A DNA stretch of 33,274 bases from JAICIG01 sp035532215. Lineage in GTDB: Bacteria; Planctomycetota; Planctomycetia; Pirellulales; JAICIG01. Shown here piece by piece: positions 24,399 to 32,945 of the stretch. The notes under the pieces were generated by a model. It was not told where the DNA came from, did no database searches, and saw only the letters and a list, made by a program, of their open reading frames with translations. The position numbers and the translations under genes are program-made. Each line of letters begins with the position of its first letter. Position 1 is the first letter of the stretch. The stretch is from contig DATKRK010000233.1 in assembly GCA_035532215.1 (NCBI GenBank), forward strand, positions 1-33,274, given 5' to 3'.

Positions 24399-25487
24399 TC
24401 AGCGTTGCTCCGATGGATCGAAGCGGACGATCAGCGTTCTGTTTTTGCCGTCCCCAAGGGTGAACACGACTTGAGTTTCACGGGCCTCGCGGGCGGCCTC
24501 GACGGGTGCGACGTCGAATGCCGCGATCGAGCCGCCTTGCGTCGCGAGCGCCTCGACGCGCAGCAGGCCGTGGTCATATTCGGCGGGCGCGGCGGCGGGC
24601 CGCTTGCCCAAGCGATCGATCACGCGGACTTGTCGCGTTGCGGGCGGCGAACCCGGTGCATAGCGGAACACGAGCGGATTGGGCACGATGGCCACGGAGT
24701 CGACGACGTCGATCCACACGCTTGGAGAATCTTGGATTTGCGGGAGCCCGTCTCTTGTCTGAAACGTCGCCGCCGCCTTGTGCCGGCCGATCGGCAGCGA
24801 GCGATTTGTCAACGGGAAACGGTAGCGGCGCCGCGTCAACTCGGGGTCGGCTTCGGGCAACTCTTCGACCTCGGGCGCGTGGATCTCGATGCCCTCCGAT
24901 AGATCGAGCTTGAGCGCGGAAATCCAAGGTCGGTCCCGCGCGGCCTCGATCGCCTCGAAGACGAGTTCATGCGCGGCGCTGTCTCCTTCGATGCAGGTGA
25001 CGGTCACGTTGCCAGGCAGCGGCAGCAACGCTGGTGGATCGAATTTGACGCGTAGCGCCACGTCAAGCTCCGCGAGCGGTTCGCTCGTCCCGTCGGCGAG
25101 GAACGGGATTTTCCTACGCAGCGTCCCCGCACGCGGCGCCCGCAATCGGAAGCGTATCGTGGCACTCTCGCCCGGCAATAACTTGTCCGGCGACTCCCCG
25201 ACCTGCTCGCAAGAACACTTGGTGCCCAGTTTCAGCCCCGTGACCGCGGACACGCTGCGGTTGAGAATCCGGTACGTGAACTCGACATGATCAAGGCTGG
25301 CGCACTCGATTTCAGCACTCGGGTCGCCAGGCGGGCTGACGCGGACCGCGTTGATGGCTGGGGGATTTGCCGCGTGTTTGCGCGGATACCGCGAGCCCGG
25401 ATCATCGCGACGTTGACCGAGCACGAAAGCGAGCATCGCCGACGCGGCAAGCACGATCGCGGCCGCGGTGAACTTAACGCGAGTCAT
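24399..25487 (-). CDS. Membrane-anchored DUF1573 protein
   Basis: DUF1573 domains are Ig-like (ASPM/SPD-2/Hydin-like) modules found in exported proteins, often beside redox or cysteine-rich partners. Residues 7-24 are a hydrophobic anchor or signal (FTAAAIVLAASAMLAFVLG). The first domain (about 50-130) ends with the family motif in which a paired cysteine is preserved: LGTKCSCEQVGES. Two more beta-rich domains follow to residue 362, the last carrying VTVRVIDRLG-like strands. GAGGAA six bases before the ATG gives a good start. It sits between the cysteine-rich protein and the DUF1559 gene on one transcript. Role unknown. Confidence 0.85.
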   Translation of the reverse strand: MTRVKFTAAAIVLAASAMLAFVLGQRRDDPGSRYPRKHAANPPAINAVRVSPPGDPSAEIECASLDHVEFTYRILNRSVSAVTGLKLGTKCSCEQVGESPDKLLPGESATIRFRLRAPRAGTLRRKIPFLADGTSEPLAELDVALRVKFDPPALLPLPGNVTVTCIEGDSAAHELVFEAIEAARDRPWISALKLDLSEGIEIHAPEVEELPEADPELTRRRYRFPLTNRSLPIGRHKAAATFQTRDGLPQIQDSPSVWIDVVDSVAIVPNPLVFRYAPGSPPATRQVRVIDRLGKRPAAAPAEYDHGLLRVEALATQGGSIAAFDVAPVEAAREARETQVVFTLGDGKNRTLIVRFDPSEQR

Positions 25488-25546
25488 TAGGGTTCCTCGC
25501 CGCTCCTACAGGGCAACGGTCACCACCCGGTGCAGTCTGAGGCGAC

Positions 25547-25951
25547 CTATTTACACCCGTACGTGTTGAGGCAGTAGGAATCGCCTGGTTTGGTTGTATC
25601 CCAACACGTCGTTCCACCGCAGTTTGAGCAATTGTTATAGCAATCAGAACACTGGCACCTGTAACACGTGCATGTGAAGACGTGTCCACCACAGCTGAGG
25701 GCGTCCGCAGTACAATTTCCTGGCCCAGCGCCACAAGTGTACAGTGTGACTTCGGTCCACCCGGTGAAACTACCATCTATGCAAACATCGGCGTGAACGC
25801 CCTCGACTGGGCAACCGCACTGCGCCTCGCCAACGCACAGCGCGACCGGCGTGCTGGTGCATACTTCGCCCTGATATTGCGCCATGGCAACGGTCGCCGA
25901 CGAAATCGCGGCGACTATAGCAACAATGAAGCACCTATTAGCTACTCTCAT
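25547..25951 (-). CDS. Secreted cysteine-rich protein (18 Cys in the mature chain)
   Basis: No family recognised. Residues 1-24 are a standard signal peptide (MRVANRCFIVAIVAAISSAT, ending AMA before QYQ). The mature 110 residues contain 18 cysteines. They are clustered as isolated pairs in the first half (CxC, then single cysteines around GxGNC) and densely in the second half, in CTCYRCQCSDCYNNCSNC. The even number suggests a disulfide-knotted, stable extracellular domain, though a metal-binding use of the CxC/CxxC pairs is possible. Base composition is less GC-rich than its neighbours. A GGGGG ribosome site precedes the ATG by about seven bases. Gaps of 65 and 59 bases separate it from the genes on either side. 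Confidence 0.8.
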   Translation of the reverse strand: MRVANRCFIVAIVAAISSATVAMAQYQGEVCTSTPVALCVGEAQCGCPVEGVHADVCIDGSFTGWTEVTLYTCGAGPGNCTADALSCGGHVFTCTCYRCQCSDCYNNCSNCGGTTCWDTTKPGDSYCLNTYGCK

Positions 25952-26016
25952 AATTAATCCCCCAGGTTTTCAATGACCTAGCCGATCCGTCGCGAACCTA
26001 AACACGCAAGGCAAAG

Positions 26017-27192
26017 TTACAAGCGCCTGCGACGCGAAAACCAAATGCCCGCTGAAAGAAACGCAACCGATATCGTCGCTAACGCCGCCGACAACCACAG
26101 CCAGTTCCATGTCGGCGGTGCAGCAGAGAGGCGACTTGGTGCGAGCTTTGAGTTATCACCTGCCGGCGAGTCGTTCGATCGTGCTCCTTCGCCAGGCGGC
26201 ACGGCAGGCGCCCCGTGTTTATACACCTTTCCGTTTTGGTCCACTACCGTTCCAACGGCTGGCTTTGGCGGGTCGAATCGCGCCAGATCCAGCGATTGGT
26301 TCGCCTCCGCTACCGTCACCACGAACAGTTGGTTTTCATGAGGAGTGACCCCCAACTGAATCCGGCCACGCTTGGGGAACCAGATCCCAACGTCTAACTT
26401 CTGGAACTCGTCAACGATAAAATCGCCGCCCAGCATTTCTCGCGTCGCCAGCCTGCACTTACGCCGCACAAGGCAGTCGTGCTCCAAATCGAGCCAGAGC
26501 GTCTCGACAGCGCCCGCCAAATTAGGCCACTCGGCCGCAATTCGCGCGCAACGCTCGCCAGAGACGTTTTCGATTCCTTGGAAATTCCAATCCCATTTGG
26601 AGAACATTTCCGGCAGCCACGCGGCAAACCCTGGCCAATAAATTCCTTCCGTCGGAACTCGCTCGACGGATGATATTGGACTGCCGCTTCCTACTCCCCG
26701 CACGCGCAAATCCTTGAACTGCTCAGAGCCCCCCGGCGGCCGTTCATAGTTCGCGCGAAACACCACCCCTTTCTGGCCATTGAAAACATCGACCGTCCGG
26801 TACTTACTGGTACCGTCCTTGTTAAAAGAGAACTGGCCTTCAAACAGATCTAGGCCGTGATCCGCCCAGATCCATTCACGCCGGACGGACAACTGACCAA
26901 CCGCGGGGTTCGCGAGGTCGGGGGTCGGCCCCCATTCTTCCAATTCTTCATTCGTTTCCGGCAGGCTTCGCAACTCCCAGACGGCGCGGAGATTGACGAA
27001 CGAGTTCCGCCACTCAATTAGACGGCGATTTATCTCATCGAGAGTAATTTCGCCAGTACCTTCGACGCCAGCGTCCTCGGCGCGCGCCACCAGCGGGCTC
27101 GCGCACGCCCATCCCAGAATCGCGATCGAAATTAAGGACTTAACGAGGTTCGAGTAGAAGGCCCGAAACGATTTGCCGCAGTGGGACGCCAT
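26017..27192 (-). CDS. LolA-like exported protein with C-terminal membrane anchor
   Basis: The 391-residue protein starts at ATG 27192, with GAGGAG eight bases upstream; a longer frame to 27321 would include the promoter. An N-terminal export signal (about 15-37, SLISIAILGWACASPLVARA) precedes a domain of about 260 residues. It reads like the LolA/LppX-type outer-membrane-lipoprotein-sorting fold, with successive strands such as RREWIWADHGLDLFEGQFSF and WFPKRGRIQLGV. A flexible Pro/Ser/Ala stretch leads to a terminal hydrophobic helix (about 360-382) followed by RRRRL, so the C-terminus is membrane-bound with the basic tail inside. It is the first gene of the four-gene run. LolA-like assignment is by pattern only. 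Confidence 0.7.
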   Translation of the reverse strand: MASHCGKSFRAFYSNLVKSLISIAILGWACASPLVARAEDAGVEGTGEITLDEINRRLIEWRNSFVNLRAVWELRSLPETNEELEEWGPTPDLANPAVGQLSVRREWIWADHGLDLFEGQFSFNKDGTSKYRTVDVFNGQKGVVFRANYERPPGGSEQFKDLRVRGVGSGSPISSVERVPTEGIYWPGFAAWLPEMFSKWDWNFQGIENVSGERCARIAAEWPNLAGAVETLWLDLEHDCLVRRKCRLATREMLGGDFIVDEFQKLDVGIWFPKRGRIQLGVTPHENQLFVVTVAEANQSLDLARFDPPKPAVGTVVDQNGKVYKHGAPAVPPGEGARSNDSPAGDNSKLAPSRLSAAPPTWNWLWLSAALATISVAFLSAGIWFSRRRRL

Positions 27193-27292
27193 ACGCGTGT
27201 CTCCTCTACGAGAGATACAACGCTTGGAACGAACACAACCGTCAGCAGAAGTGAGGCCCCCGTCCAGAGCCTGCCCTGCCGAAACGATGCTG

Positions 27293-27321
27293 AGCATAGC
27301 GGCGATACGACCGCTCGTCAA
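27293..27321 (-). promoter_or_regulatory. Sigma70-type promoter of the cysteine-rich/DUF1573/DUF1559 operon
   Basis: Minus strand: TTGACG (27316-27321), a 17-base spacer, then TATGCT (27293-27298). Expected start near 27286, a leader of about 93 bases to the ATG at 27192. The placement supports the shorter start of the LolA-like gene. Confidence 0.65.
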
Positions 27322-27452
27322 CCAAATTCTTTTCGACTATTTCAGCGTTCGGATTCGCGCCGCATCAACGCGCAGGCAAGCCAGACGCGAAACATGTCAC
27401 CGCGCGCCGTCGCACCGCACTACCATCCCCGTTTACATCGCGAACTGGCGCG

Positions 27453-28361
27453 CTATTCCCCCGGCAGCTCGATACGCTCCACCCGAATCGGCTGTACGGT
27501 TTCCGATAACGCGGCGGCTTCGACCGACGTGATGACGGCGCCGGAGCTGTAGACCGTGGTCCGCGGACTCACGGCCGCGTCGGGCGTCGGGCAAGGACAC
27601 TGAGTTCCCCGGCAACAGGGACAGCTTTGCAGGCATGGCAGCAGCGATTCGCTCAAGGTCCGCGTAGCGACGACGATGCGGTCGCCCGGCATCAGTTGAA
27701 AGTTGGTCGTCGTGTCGCCCAACTGCGTGATGTGCCGGTAGCAGATCGGCATCACCGTGCGGCAGCCGCCCGGCAGACTCGGCCGGGTGAGGATGATATT
27801 GCACAGCGAGGCTTTATCGGTCAGGCCGCCGGCCGAAAGGATGCCGTCGAGCACCGTCTCGCGCCCGATCAGCGGAAACGAGCCCGGCGAACTGACTTCG
27901 CCCAGCACGTAGTACACGGCGCTTTGCTGATTCACCAGCCGGACGTTGATTTGCTCGGCGCTCTTCTCCACGGCCCTCACCGCCGCCGTGGTTTCGCTCT
28001 CGACTTGTTCGATCGTCTTGCCCGCCGCCACCAGTTTGCCGAAGCGGCCCAGATCGATCGTGCCGTCGGGCAATACGGTCTGGTCGGCGGGGAAACGCAG
28101 CGACGAATCGAGCGCCGCCGGTTCGACCAGCAGCGTATCGCCGGGCTGAATGAGATAGGCCGGCAGGACGGTCTTTTCCAACTCGCGCGGCGCGGGCACG
28201 CTCGCGGGAACCGCGCGGCGCACGTCTTTCGTCTCTTTCAGCAAGATATCGCCGGACGGCAGCAACGTGAACGATCCCGAGCAGCCCGGCGCGCCGACCG
28301 CCAGCAGCAGCCAGCACGCGCGCACGGCAAGCGAACAGAAGCGCGGTGAGGAGTCGAGCAT
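27453..28361 (-). CDS. Polysaccharide export lipoprotein (Wza/GumB-like) with a cysteine cluster
   Basis: Outer-membrane export channel family for capsule or exopolysaccharide. Start at ATG 28361 (GAGGAA nine bases upstream); the frame upstream of it is not supported. Residues 1-27 form a lipoprotein signal with an atypical lipobox APGC and Cys27 as the lipid-attachment site. The poly-export domain follows (YLIQPGDTLLVEPAALDSSL, then LPDGTIDLGRFGKLVAAGKT), and an SLBB-type domain follows it (YYVLGEVSSPGSFPLIGRET, later MPGDRIVVA). Unusually, residues 243-256 hold six cysteines in CLQSCPCCRGTQCPC near the C-terminus. No Wzc kinase or glycosyltransferase is nearby. It lies upstream of the four-gene operon but that operon has its own promoter. 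Confidence 0.88.
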   Translation of the reverse strand: MLDSSPRFCSLAVRACWLLLAVGAPGCSGSFTLLPSGDILLKETKDVRRAVPASVPAPRELEKTVLPAYLIQPGDTLLVEPAALDSSLRFPADQTVLPDGTIDLGRFGKLVAAGKTIEQVESETTAAVRAVEKSAEQINVRLVNQQSAVYYVLGEVSSPGSFPLIGRETVLDGILSAGGLTDKASLCNIILTRPSLPGGCRTVMPICYRHITQLGDTTTNFQLMPGDRIVVATRTLSESLLPCLQSCPCCRGTQCPCPTPDAAVSPRTTVYSSGAVITSVEAAALSETVQPIRVERIELPGE

Positions 28362-28769
28362 GGCCAGGTTTCCTCGTCGGAATCGAACGGCTTCAACGAA
28401 TTCAAGGGGCGCATCCGGCGTCGCCGGTCGGGATTTCAAGTAGAAGCGGCGCCCTTGCCGCTTTCTGCTGGCGCGGCAGGGATGCCGCATCTACTTTCTA
28501 AAACGCGGCAGGGATGCCGCATCTACGGAAATCGCCCGCGACGGCGCGTTTGCCGCTCGGCCGGTTGCCGACCGCGGGCCGAAATCTAGGTTACTTTTCG
28601 ACGTGGCCGCCGCAAAAATCGATTCAGAGAGGGCGGCGAGCGCTGGAAATTTCTTCCTCTCCCGCAAACTTAGCGAAAGCGCCAATCTCGCCGACGGAAT
28701 GGAACGGCGGAGATGCTCCGAGCGTGACGAGCAGCCGGATTGCAAGGCCGCTTCGGTGATCGAAGTACA
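28362..28769. other. Intergenic region with hairpin repeats
   Basis: 408 bases between the AsmA-like gene (ending 28770) and the export lipoprotein gene. It contains the repeat at 28443-28526 and otherwise no gene I can support: short frames on both strands run through the repeats. It should hold the promoter of the lipoprotein gene. Confidence 0.4.
28443..28526. repeat. Tandem hairpin repeat GCGGCAGGGATGCCGC
   Basis: A 23-base unit beginning CGCGGCAGGGATGCCGCATC occurs at 28472-28494 and 28504-28526 (32 bases apart). Each carries a GCGGCA/TGCCGC hairpin. A related hairpin (GAAGCGGC...GCCGCTTTC) precedes them at about 28443-28465. This is a dispersed intergenic repeat type. Confidence 0.75.
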
Positions 28770-31700
28770 CTACGGTTCGGGCGTTTGCATCAAGAAGAAC
28801 CGCACGGCCTCTTCGCCCAGCAGCGGCAACGGACGTAGTCGGACCGTAGGCGAGCGCGTGGATCCGCCAATCTGCAAGTGAATCACTTGATTGGAAAGGA
28901 ATTGATTGGCTTCCAAGATCAGGGCCACGGGCGGCGCCACCACCAGCGAAAGCTGAGTCGCCAGCGAAAGCAAGGCCTGGCTGGTCGGGTCGAGCAGGCC
29001 GATGTCGAGGGTCGCCTGCAAGTCGAGCCGCCCGGCCAAAGAGGCCGTTCCCGTGACGAAGACCTGCGTCTTGGCGCCTTCGAGCGACAGTCTTTCAAGC
29101 CGCACCACGCCGCGCGAGAGCCCCGCCCGCAGTTCGCCTTCGTCGAATTTCGTGTTGCCGCTCAGGCCGCCGGAAGTATAAGCGCCGGCATGGTGCGAGC
29201 CCGGCAGCCCGTGGATGTTTCGCAGCTTGGCCTGGAAGCGGCCGTTCAAATCGCGCAGCGCTCGCACGCTGCGTCCGGAAAGGCTGAAGTTTCCGGTAAC
29301 GTTTCCGGCCACGTCGGGGATTCTCGGCGAGCGGCGGAGCAGGTTTTGCAATTGGACGTTCGTCAGTTTTCCTTGGCAATCGAGCTGCAGTTGACTGTCG
29401 GCCCGCACCGATACGGCGCCGACGATTCGCCCTGGCGCCAACTCGGCGACCGCGTCTCGCAGGTGCAACTCGCGCCGTCCCGACCGCGGGTCGTAGCTGG
29501 CCTCCAACGCCGCGCGCAGGCTGCGCAACAGCACGTCGCCGATCTCGCCGCGGTGCAAGGCGACGTCTCCGTGGCATCGCCACGGCTGGCCGGCGCCGTA
29601 GAACGTCCGCAGGTCGAGGTCAACGACCCCGGCGCTTTGCCGGGCGATTTTCGGCCAGGCGAACAACAGGCGCTTGGCGTCGGCGCCGACGAGCCTGATC
29701 TCCAGCACGCCGCGCTCCGCTCGCGACAGATGCGCGGCGCCGTTGGCGTTCAGTTCTCCGCCGGCCAATTCGCCGTAAAGCTCTGCAAGCTCCAGGCGTT
29801 CGGCCGACAAGTGCAGCTTGCCGCGCAACCGGTCGGCCAGGCGTTCGCCGTCGAAACGCACCGCGTCCAGCGCGATCCGCCCGTCGCCCAGCGGTCGGCC
29901 CGTTTGTTCGTCGTGCCGATAGTCGAACTCGGCGTCCACCGTTCCGGTCAGCGACTCCGTGATTCCGCGACCGCGGAGCAATGCTCCCAACCGATCGAGG
30001 TGTAGTTCGTGCAACTTGAGATGCCCGCGGTTCGCCCCCTCCGGGCGTTCGCCGTCGGGCAACCGCCACTCGCCGAAAAGCTCCAGCGTTCCCTCGAGCG
30101 CTTCGCCCGCGAGCTGGTATTGCAGCAGTTCCTCGTGCGACACGAGCCGGGCATGGATGCGGCCCAAGGGAATTCCGTCGGCCTCGATTCGCGCTGCGTC
30201 GAGTTGGGCCCGCACGACCCACTTGCCGGGCTGTTCGATTTGTCCGGGCGGAATGCGCGCGTCGAGTTGTGCGTCGATGCGACCTTCGAGTTCGACGGGC
30301 AGCCGCACCACGCCGGCGAGCAGTTTGGGCAAATCGACCTGCGCGAGCGTCAGTTTGATTTCTCCGGCGGCGACGTTATTCAAGGGCAGCGTCACGGCGC
30401 CTGCAAGGATTCCGTCGTCGAACTTGGCGTGAATCGAATCGAGAGCGGCCACGTCGTCATCGACCCGAAAACCAAATCGGAGCGCGTCGATGCGGGCTTC
30501 GTTCAGTCGCAGGTGCGCGGACTGCACGGCGCCCTGCGCCGAGACGGCCAGCGGCTCGAGCGTTCCTTGGGCTTGGCACTTCGCGCCCATCGTTCCCGCC
30601 AACTCAAGCGGCGGGCGGAGCGGCTGGGGCAAGGCGTTCAGTTGGGCCAGATCGAATTCGCCGAGCGACATCGCCGCTTCGAAGCGGAACGGCGTCGCCA
30701 AGCCGAGTTTTCCCGAGGCGTTGAGCGTCGCCGGCGGACGACCTGCCAGGGCCGCTTGCGCGGCCGAAAGCGCCTCGATGACCAACGACTGCTGGCTGAG
30801 TTTCGCCCGCAGCGAGACCTGCGCGGCCGGCATGCCTGCCAGCGCCAGATCGTCGAGCGAAATCGAAGCTTCTCCGCTCCAAGCCGACCAATCGAGCGTC
30901 TTTCCGCGGGGCGCTTCGCCGCGGAAAGCGCCGCTGGAGACGGCGGCGAGCGGGCCCGGCAACAGCCGCAAAGCGCGGGCGACGCGACCGACGTCGATGC
31001 GTCGCCAGTTGACGACCGCCCGGCTCGCGCCTTGCTCGGAAAGACTGAGGTCTAGCGAGCCGGTGATCTGTCCGCCATAGGCCGAAGCCTGAAGGGCCTC
31101 GACTCGCAGCCGATCCTCTTCGGCGGCGAATTGCCAACCCAACGAGTCCAACTCCACGGCGCCGAGTCGCGGCCGGCGGGCCGAGCCTGCGCCGCGTCCT
31201 TTCATCGTCAGCGGGCTGAGCGTGCCATGCAACTCGGCCGACGCGGCGACTTCTCCCCCGAGCGGCCGCGCGGCCGCCGGCAGCGCAGAGGGCAGCCATC
31301 GTTCGAGCAGGCTCAAGTCCAGTTGAGCTTGTTTCAACGAGAGGCGATACGCGAACGGTTCGGCGAGCTTGAGTTCGAACGAGCCGGCCAGCCGGTTTCG
31401 TCCTAGCGCAAGATCGAAATTGTCGACGCGCAGCATGCCGCCGGCCAGGCGAACCTTGGCTGCGGTTTTCACGGTTTCTTTCGTATCCGGCAGCGGATGT
31501 TCGAGATCGATCGCGCCCTCGGCCTGCCAGGCCGCAAGGTCGTCGTACCGCGCCGACGGCACGCGCAACTTGAGCGCGCCGCCCGCGGAACCCGGCAGCG
31601 GCGTCGCGATCTGGCCGGCGTCTTGGGCGAGTCGCCCGATTTGCACCTGGCGCCAGCGCACGCCGGTTTTGAGTTCGCCCTCGGGTCCCAACGACATCGC

Positions 31701-32945
31701 CAGCGATAGATCGGCCCGGCCGCCGTAGAGCGAAGCGCTCAAGGGGTGCAGGTGCAAGTGCTCGTGGGTCACGTCGAACGTGAAGCTCAGATCGTCGAGC
31801 TTGATGCCTCCGAGGCGCAAATCGCGCGCGTTCACGCCGCCGACCAGCGAGAACTGTCGCGGCTCGAGCGAGCCTTTCAAGCGGGCCGCCGTGCCGACGC
31901 GGCCGCTGACTTCGATCGGCAGCTTCAGCTCGGGGTGCAAGCGGTTCAAGTGCGAAAGCTTGCCCGCCGTCAGCCGCAATTCCGCCGAATACCGATACGG
32001 CGTCGATAAGCCCAACTGCGCCGCGCCGGTGAGCTGGGTATGTTCGGCTTCGCCTTTCAGGTCGGTGGCGTGCAACACGCCTTGGGCCAGGCGAAATTCG
32101 GCCGAGAGTTTGGCGGGCGGCAGCCCGAGGGCCCTGAGATCGTCGAACGCCGCTTTGCTTTGCGCCTGCCAGGCGGCTAGGTCGCGAAGCCGGTCGACCT
32201 TAACGCGGCCTACGGCTTCTCCCGAAGCTTCGCCGGCGGCCGCGCCCGCCAAATCGGGCGCCAGCTTGAGCAAGGCGCCGACAGGCACGCGTGCAAACGA
32301 GAAGCGAGCCGTGAGCTCGCCGGGCGGCGACAATTGCATCTGGGCGCTGCCCGAGAAGGCGCCGCTTTGTTGTTCGCCCTCGGGAAGTTCGAATTTCAAA
32401 TGTTCGAGCGTGAGCCGACCTTGGTCGTATTCCAAGCGGCCCGCGATCTTGCGGACCTCGACGCCGGCCACGATCAACTTGGCCGCTTGCAGGTCTCCTT
32501 TCAGGTCGTAGGCTTCGCTCGACAGCGGAGATTGCCACGGCACGCCGACGTCCAGTTGCAGGCTCAACTTTCCGGAAACGGAGACGGGTAGCGCAAATCC
32601 GTACTGCCCCAATTTCGCGGCGATCTCGGCGGCTTCGATCTCCGCGAACGACCAGTGCAGATGGGCCATCGAGGCGCCGTCTTGCGCCCCGGCGGCGACC
32701 GGCGCTTCGGCGGCCGGAGCAGCGGAGGAGGCCGGCGTCTGCCCGGCGTTTTCCCTCGACAACAGCTTGCCGGCCTTAGACTTAAGCCACGTCCACGCGG
32801 TCCGTGCGGAATCGGCCCGCTGGGGCGCATCCGCCGGGGAAAGCTTCCCGCCAGGCGCCGCCCAAACCGAGCCGGCAGCGGGCGAAAAGCAGACCATCGC
32901 GCCTGCCAGCCAGATCGCCGCTCTCATTCGCCTGGACCGCGTCAT
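28770..32945 (-). CDS. AsmA-like giant exported protein
   Basis: AsmA/TamB/YhdP-type proteins are long repetitive beta-groove proteins of the envelope involved in lipid transport between membranes. This 1391-residue example has an N-terminal export signal (MTRSRRMRAAIWLAGAMVCF, cleavage probably after VWA). It is followed by a variable Ala/Pro linker and then tandem beta-rich units recognisable from recurring blocks such as the LR-VEAL-ASAYGGQITG-SLDLSLS type and the WRxIxxGRxA type. The C-terminal part (about 1230-1360) contains the family block SGGLSGNTKFDEGELRAGLS followed by GVVRLERLSLEG. The start ATG 32945 has GGAG about nine bases upstream. It lacks an obvious long N-terminal anchor, unlike standard AsmA. 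It stands alone on the minus strand. Confidence 0.85.
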   Translation of the reverse strand: MTRSRRMRAAIWLAGAMVCFSPAAGSVWAAPGGKLSPADAPQRADSARTAWTWLKSKAGKLLSRENAGQTPASSAAPAAEAPVAAGAQDGASMAHLHWSFAEIEAAEIAAKLGQYGFALPVSVSGKLSLQLDVGVPWQSPLSSEAYDLKGDLQAAKLIVAGVEVRKIAGRLEYDQGRLTLEHLKFELPEGEQQSGAFSGSAQMQLSPPGELTARFSFARVPVGALLKLAPDLAGAAAGEASGEAVGRVKVDRLRDLAAWQAQSKAAFDDLRALGLPPAKLSAEFRLAQGVLHATDLKGEAEHTQLTGAAQLGLSTPYRYSAELRLTAGKLSHLNRLHPELKLPIEVSGRVGTAARLKGSLEPRQFSLVGGVNARDLRLGGIKLDDLSFTFDVTHEHLHLHPLSASLYGGRADLSLAMSLGPEGELKTGVRWRQVQIGRLAQDAGQIATPLPGSAGGALKLRVPSARYDDLAAWQAEGAIDLEHPLPDTKETVKTAAKVRLAGGMLRVDNFDLALGRNRLAGSFELKLAEPFAYRLSLKQAQLDLSLLERWLPSALPAAARPLGGEVAASAELHGTLSPLTMKGRGAGSARRPRLGAVELDSLGWQFAAEEDRLRVEALQASAYGGQITGSLDLSLSEQGASRAVVNWRRIDVGRVARALRLLPGPLAAVSSGAFRGEAPRGKTLDWSAWSGEASISLDDLALAGMPAAQVSLRAKLSQQSLVIEALSAAQAALAGRPPATLNASGKLGLATPFRFEAAMSLGEFDLAQLNALPQPLRPPLELAGTMGAKCQAQGTLEPLAVSAQGAVQSAHLRLNEARIDALRFGFRVDDDVAALDSIHAKFDDGILAGAVTLPLNNVAAGEIKLTLAQVDLPKLLAGVVRLPVELEGRIDAQLDARIPPGQIEQPGKWVVRAQLDAARIEADGIPLGRIHARLVSHEELLQYQLAGEALEGTLELFGEWRLPDGERPEGANRGHLKLHELHLDRLGALLRGRGITESLTGTVDAEFDYRHDEQTGRPLGDGRIALDAVRFDGERLADRLRGKLHLSAERLELAELYGELAGGELNANGAAHLSRAERGVLEIRLVGADAKRLLFAWPKIARQSAGVVDLDLRTFYGAGQPWRCHGDVALHRGEIGDVLLRSLRAALEASYDPRSGRRELHLRDAVAELAPGRIVGAVSVRADSQLQLDCQGKLTNVQLQNLLRRSPRIPDVAGNVTGNFSLSGRSVRALRDLNGRFQAKLRNIHGLPGSHHAGAYTSGGLSGNTKFDEGELRAGLSRGVVRLERLSLEGAKTQVFVTGTASLAGRLDLQATLDIGLLDPTSQALLSLATQLSLVVAPPVALILEANQFLSNQVIHLQIGGSTRSPTVRLRPLPLLGEEAVRFFLMQTPEP

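Noticed and set aside
27193..27321. N-terminal extension of the LolA-like gene to a TTG at 27321
   Set aside because: It would cover the predicted promoter, has no ribosome site, and the ATG at 27192 has a good GAGGAG and starts an export signal.
28491..28881. Short frames on both strands between the export lipoprotein and AsmA-like genes
   Set aside because: They run through the hairpin repeats or the end of the AsmA-like gene and show no family features.
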